Of a stretch of DNA of 64,000 nt, positions 57,209 to 64,000 are shown one piece after another. The notes beneath the pieces were generated by a model that did no database searches, was not told the origin of the DNA, and saw nothing but the letters and a program-made list of their open reading frames with translations. Origin of the DNA: Acanthosoma haemorrhoidale (lineage: Eukaryota; Arthropoda; Insecta; Hemiptera; Acanthosomatidae). The first letter of the stretch is position 1. Each line of letters opens with the position of its first letter. The position numbers were made by a program, and so were the translations under genes. The stretch lies in the NCBI GenBank assembly GCA_930367205.1, contig OV884009.1, forward strand, positions 102,569,189 through 102,633,188, read 5' to 3'.

Positions 57209-57739
57209 CTATTCAAGAATTATTAACATTGAAATAGTACCAAGAATCAAAAAGTATGTATCTTGTGAGGGGACATCAATACTGAAGTGATATGTTAGGA
57301 TCTCGAAACCTTTCTGGGAGTCTTCTCTGACGAACAGGTCTGTTGATGGGACATAGAGGAGTCTGAAGAAAAGGCTCGGTTGAAGATGAATCTGGAAGAT
57401 CATGAGGTTCCTGAGGTGGACTTGGAGCTCGAGGAATTTCATAAGACTGAGAAGGGCCAAATGAAACATTATCTTTTTTGCTTGTACAAGGGTGTTTCTC
57501 AGTTGATTTATGTGACGCTTGAAAATTCTCCTTGATTCGTCCAGGCGGACAAGGTAATGTTGTTGACCCAACCTTTGCGTCACCTCACCAAACTCCCACT
57601 TTGGCTTGTTATTTTTGAAGACACGGATTTGCATTCTCTCCCCCACATGAAAAAATCTTCTGGTAACTCGCGTTGACTGAGAAGAGTGTGGTTTGGTTGG
57701 TAACAAGGCATCCAGGCGGATTCGGAGTTTTCTTTTCAA
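57209..57739 (-). pseudogene. pol: Element 3 integrase C-terminal part
   Basis: The segment reads RIRLDALLPTKPHSSQ, then VGERMQIRVFKNNKPKWEFG and VRLDESRRIFKRHINQLRNT, the chromatin/DNA-binding C-terminal domain typical of mag/K02A2.6-like integrases (the W-G and R-H-NQLR pattern). It is displaced by one frame from the rest of pol after HYR at 57778. The tail continues with low-complexity sequence up to the polypurine tract. Confidence 0.8.
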
Positions 57740-57777
57740 ATATAACTCAGCAGGTGAGGAGCCATTAGCAAGGAGGT

Positions 57778-59811
57778 TTATCTGTAATGAAATAGGATAT
57801 TTGTGACTTTTTCTGGTATAGGGGTATCGTCATTTGACAAGGCCTGCAACTTATCCTTAAGTGTCCGCACATTGCGTTCAGCAAGGCCATTAGTTGCTGG
57901 ATGGCCAGGGGCTATAAATTTTTGAAAAATTCTGTTTGTGCGGCAAAAAAGATGAAACTCTTCGCTCTGGAAAATGCTAGCGTTATCTGAAACAAGCTGA
58001 TTTGGGAATCCATGCGTTGAAAAAATCTTTCTGAGAAGATTTATGGTTGAGGACGTGGTAGGTGCTTCTTTGATAGGTTCAACTTCCGCCCATTTTGACT
58101 TAGCATCCATGCAAACAAGGAAATAATGGCCCTGGAACGGTCCAGCATAATCTATATGGACTCGTTCCCAATTCTCGGATGGTTCATCCCAAGGGCGAAC
58201 TGGTACTTTTGGTGGAGCCGATCTTGTAAGGGCGCACTGCTCACAACTCTTGACAAATCGCTCAATCTGAATGTCAATTCCAGGCCAGTAAACATATTTT
58301 CGGGCTAATTGTTTAATTTTCATGATCCCTAGATGTTCTGATATAACTTGACTTCGAAGTGATGTAGGGATGACAATACTATCTTGGCGGAAGATGACAT
58401 CTTCATGCAGTGTAAATTTTGAGTTTACGCAGTCGTTTTTTAGTGACTCAATGATTTTCTTGAGTTCCGGATCCTTCTTGGTTTCCTCTTGAATAGTCTC
58501 AAATGTAACTTTATTGCTTGAGATATGAACAATTTGTTCAGAAAAAATTTGGTGAACTTCTTCTCCCATCAAGGTGTCAGTTGATGTATGGATAGCATGA
58601 GCAGGAGGAGCTCGTGAAAGGCAATCAACATTTTTATTTTCTTCGCCAGATTTGAATTTTACTTTATAATGAAATCCTGACAGAAATGAGGCGTATCGCA
58701 ACAATCGTGCGCTTGTCATGCGTGGCAATTGTTTATTATGCTGAAAAATTCTTGATAGTGGTTGATTGTCAGTTACTAGGGTGAACTGTTTGCCAAAAAC
58801 ATAATCATAAAAATGATTTACACCAAAAATAATAGCAAGAGCTTCCCTGTCTAGCTGGCTATAATTAGCTTCTGAAGATGAGAGTGAGCGGAAAGCATAG
58901 GCAATAGGTCTTTCAGCATCATCTACGGGGTGGCTTAGAACTGCTGCAACGCCATCTGGGCTTGCATCGCATGTAAGCATGACTGGTAAAGTAGGGTCAA
59001 ATGGAATCAGAACGCGGTCACTACAAAGCTCTGCCTTTAATTTCAAAAAGGAGGCTTCACAATCACTCGTCCATGAAAATCGTTGATTATTCCGCAACAA
59101 CCTGCGGAGGGGGAATGACAAGGCTGAAAATTGTGGAATGAATCGTGAGTAATATGTAAGAAGTCCCAGAAATCTACGAACTCCGTCAGCATCTTTAGGG
59201 CGTGGCATATTGTTGACAGCTCGAACTTTTTCAGGGGATTTTCGAATCTGGTTGTGCTCCACAACATGACCTAGGTACTCAATTTTTTCTTCAAAGAAAG
59301 AACACTTACTTTGGTTGACATGTAGGTCGTGGTCAGCAAGACGTTTGAGGCAGGCGCGCAAATTTTGAGTACATTCTTCCAAAGTTGCTCCATGGCATAT
59401 TATGTCGTCAAAATATGCTTCTGATTTTGGCAACCCCTGAAGAACTTGAGACATTATGCGATTGAACTCGGCTGGTGCAGACTTGATGCCAAAACTGAGG
59501 CGGTTCATTCTATACATGCCACGGTGTGTTGCTATGGTTTGGATCACCGCACTATCTGGACAGACTTTTACATGCAAGTACGCCTTATATAAATCAATTT
59601 TACAAAAATACCTTGAATTGCGTAGACTGTGTAACACATCTTCTATTTTTCGTATAGGAAAGTTAGCTGAAATTAATCTTTCATTGACACCTGATTTATA
59701 ATCAACGCACAAGCGTACACCGCCATCTGCTTTTGGGATAACAACTAATGGTGATCCCCAATCACTCGTTGTAACCGGTGAAATTATTCCAGCAGCTTCG
59801 AGGGAATCCAA
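57778..59811 (-). CDS. pol: Element 3 pol, RT-RNase H-integrase part
   Basis: The 677-codon frame includes RT text WGSPLVVIPKADGGVRLCVD, YFCKIDLYKAYLHVKV, MNRLSFGIKSAPAEFNRIMS and the catalytic AYFDDIICHG. RNase H shows MLTCDASPDGVAAVLSH and LDREALAIIFGVNHFYDYVF. Integrase shows HLGIMKIKQLARKYVYWPGI with the CEQC zinc pair, Asp in HIDYAGPF, Asp in VSDNASIF and Glu in GLAERNVRTL. This is a K02A2.6-type (mag-related) lineage, clearly different from elements 1 and 2. The frame follows an in-frame TAG at about 59888-59890 and ends at a frameshift. Confidence 0.88.
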   Translation of the reverse strand: MDSLEAAGIISPVTTSDWGSPLVVIPKADGGVRLCVDYKSGVNERLISANFPIRKIEDVLHSLRNSRYFCKIDLYKAYLHVKVCPDSAVIQTIATHRGMYRMNRLSFGIKSAPAEFNRIMSQVLQGLPKSEAYFDDIICHGATLEECTQNLRACLKRLADHDLHVNQSKCSFFEEKIEYLGHVVEHNQIRKSPEKVRAVNNMPRPKDADGVRRFLGLLTYYSRFIPQFSALSFPLRRLLRNNQRFSWTSDCEASFLKLKAELCSDRVLIPFDPTLPVMLTCDASPDGVAAVLSHPVDDAERPIAYAFRSLSSSEANYSQLDREALAIIFGVNHFYDYVFGKQFTLVTDNQPLSRIFQHNKQLPRMTSARLLRYASFLSGFHYKVKFKSGEENKNVDCLSRAPPAHAIHTSTDTLMGEEVHQIFSEQIVHISSNKVTFETIQEETKKDPELKKIIESLKNDCVNSKFTLHEDVIFRQDSIVIPTSLRSQVISEHLGIMKIKQLARKYVYWPGIDIQIERFVKSCEQCALTRSAPPKVPVRPWDEPSENWERVHIDYAGPFQGHYFLVCMDAKSKWAEVEPIKEAPTTSSTINLLRKIFSTHGFPNQLVSDNASIFQSEEFHLFCRTNRIFQKFIAPGHPATNGLAERNVRTLKDKLQALSNDDTPIPEKVTNILFHYR

Positions 59812-59889
59812 TTCTTTTTCAACACGTTCTCGTAGAGCATAAGGTAAATGGCGCTCTCTTGTGAAACTAGGTTTTGCCCCTTGTCGTAG

Positions 59890-60348
59890 CTACAGCTTAA
59901 CTTCATAATCTGGAATGCAACCAACTTCCTCGGCAAAGACAGTTGGGAACTCAGCTACTATCTCGCCAGGCGCAGCGACACAGCCCACCGCAAGTACACT
60001 TGACTTATGGTTTTTGGTGGTATCAAATTCTCTCAATTCAATCATTAAATCTCTAATCCATTGACGCCCAAGCAATGCTGTATGGCCAGACGGAACAATA
60101 TACAGGTCACCACACGCATTTCTACCTTTATATGTGGCTGTTACCTCAACTTTTCCTCTCGGAAGAATTTCGTTGCCTGAGTACGCTCGAAAAATGGTAT
60201 TTGTTGGTTGGATTTCTAGTCCCAAATTCAATTTCCTAAAATCATCCTCGTTTAGGAGAGAAAATCTTGCTCCTGAATCGACCTCCATGAGCTGGGGTTT
60301 TCCATTGATTTGGAAGGTGACGATATATTTATCGGAGTAGGGGTTCAC
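59890..60348 (-). CDS. pol: Element 3 protease region
   Basis: The segment begins NPYSDKYIVTFQINGKPQLM and has the retropepsin active site EVDSGARFSLL (DSG), then the second strand TALLGRQWIRDL, and ends PDYEVKL at a TAG. The usual next residues of the family continue beyond the stop in the same frame. Upstream, the same frame stays open to about 60470 with a fragment reminiscent of a gag zinc-knuckle end before a TGA. Confidence 0.82.
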   Translation of the reverse strand: MNPYSDKYIVTFQINGKPQLMEVDSGARFSLLNEDDFRKLNLGLEIQPTNTIFRAYSGNEILPRGKVEVTATYKGRNACGDLYIVPSGHTALLGRQWIRDLMIELREFDTTKNHKSSVLAVGCVAAPGEIVAEFPTVFAEEVGCIPDYEVKL

Positions 60349-60798
60349 TTCGAAAAGGCCTACAAGATATGAAATGCCGTATTGATGTTCAGCGTTGACG
60401 TGAAAAATTGCATTTGCAGATGATGCGTAACTAGGTTTTTTATTTTGTGACAGGGTGGTAATACAAACTCGTGAAACGTGTCACTCAAAACTCACATTCG
60501 CGAGGATGTTCGTGTCTGACTTGGGGTCTTGTTTACTTGATGTTTGAGAGCTTAGAAAGTAAGCACACCCATGAATTCTTGAAATTGTTGTGCATCCATT
60601 CTTGATGATTTTGATAATTAATCCGAACGATAAATAAAACAGAAAACCGATAAAACAGCGAAAAAGTACTACGGAAAAGCACTCGCGGTAAAAATTACGA
60701 CTTACCGCGTATACAAGGAATACGAACTACCGGCAATGTCCGTGTAACACGTCGCGAACTTGAAACTTGGATAGTTTAATCAGTTTTTTCTCGTCGCC
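60349..60798 (-). other. Element 3 leader with gag mostly deleted
   Basis: Only 450 bp separate the primer site from the protease, whereas related elements have about 1 kb or more of gag here. The piece next to the protease keeps about 40 codons of gag-pol linker. The rest shows no coding text. Confidence 0.65.
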
Positions 60799-60801
60799 AA
60801 T

Positions 60802-60987
60802 TGATATGTTTAGATAAATCATGGGTAAAAACGGGTAATAAAATAATTGAAAAACGTACACATGGCTTGGAGCGAGAACATGAAGTATATATATATATAA
60901 AGGTTACAACAAGGTTACAATAATGGTTACATGATATAAGGGTTTCAATTATATTAAATAGTCAATTAGTTTTAATTATACATAACA
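60802..60987 (-). repeat. Element 3 5' LTR
   Basis: The LTR is 186 bp, beginning TG and ending CA on both strands, and contains an internal TA tract at about 60886-60898. The primer site lies two bases beyond its inner end. Confidence 0.85.
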
Positions 60988-61484
60988 AAAAGTATATTCG
61001 CCGTTTTTAGCAACCCAAGTTACATACATGGCAATTAGCTTGACAGTCTTAAATGATACCCCACAAGATGCTACAAATAAAAGCAAATTTATAACAAATA
61101 ACGAAGGGGATGAATTATTAATCACATATTATTAAAAACTAAATATTAAGTTGGGTATCAAATTTCAGATTGACGTCCTGGTTAATTATAATGTGGTGGT
61201 GATTTACTGTAATATTATTACGAAATGTCCTGGAAACTGGAAATGAAATCCAATCCTTACATTTTCCATTGCAATGTACATAAGAATGGCCTGGAGAACA
61301 GTGCTCATCAGTCGTAGGTAGATTACTAGAAGGCCATGGGAGCGGAGGGTAGAAGTGGGCCAGGAAACAAATTCCTGGCAAGAAAAGGTTTCTCTAACGG
61401 TGCCTGCAGCGTTGCCGTTCTCTTTCCCCTGCCATATCCATTCTCTACCGCTACTACAACCATATTTATCAACCTCGCTCGCGG

Positions 61485-64000
<2,516 letters not shown>

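Larger units (their letters stand above)
57103..60987 (-). mobile_element. Older Ty3/gypsy element 3 (K02A2.6-like), truncated
   Basis: This minus-strand element has its 5' LTR at 60802-60987 (186 bp, TG...CA). The primer site TGGCGACGAG follows at 60799 downward. Next come almost no gag, protease (60348-59890), RT-RNase H-integrase (59811-57778), the integrase C-terminus in another frame (57739-57209), a polypurine tract AGTGGGGGAGAC (57210-57199) and part of the 3' LTR (57198-57103). The remaining 96 bp of the 3' LTR match the 5' LTR without a visible difference. The rest of that LTR is missing where element 2 begins. Lesions are one in-frame TAG and one frameshift, plus loss of most of gag. 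Confidence 0.88.

Overview
The window is AT-rich, intron-rich animal DNA dense in transposon fossils and most likely comes from an insect. The support is gene content (host cell factor with insect-like exons, a TMHS/LHFPL-type tetraspan gene), fossil mariner, Tc1, jockey-like and DUF4780 LINE elements, and Ty3/gypsy elements primed by tRNA-Phe. No species is claimed.

Layout. (1) 1-23102, plus strand: the 3' half of a host cell factor gene. Eleven coding exons run from 885 to the stop codon at 23100-23102. The N-terminal Kelch exons lie upstream of the window. Its introns hold a dead mariner, several LINE fragments, SINE-like pieces, a dispersed repeat and microsatellites. One intron uses a GC donor, and the exon expected for the first C-terminal FN3 half is not visible. 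(2) 23103-34900: the HCF 3' flank with a triplicated AT-rich repeat, a possible lone minus-strand exon, a 95-bp mariner miniature, an internally deleted DUF4780-type LINE, a jockey-like LINE and a decayed gypsy gag/protease remnant. (3) 34913-35318: the first coding exon of an LHFPL-family gene. No later exon was recognised, so the rest of the window may be its intron or 3' flank. (4) 35319-46421: AT-rich DNA with a decayed cysteine-rich multicopy gene, a rearranged Tc1 fossil and another jockey-like LINE copy. (5) 46422-60987: three LTR retrotransposons side by side. (6) 60988-64000: a very long GA microsatellite and unremarkable sequence.

The retrotransposon cluster is the most informative part. 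Two related but distinct Ty3/gypsy elements sit head to tail. They have identical or nearly identical LTRs, the same tRNA-Phe primer site and AGTTAA...TTAACT LTR ends, and they are separated only by a 40-bp TA run. The second is inserted in the TA tract of the LTR of an older minus-strand element of a different lineage. In both young elements gag and pol are in the same frame, separated by a single UGA, and the codons after it are conserved. Element 1 has an intact YMDD motif but two stops in pol. Element 2 has an open pol but YMED in place of YMDD.
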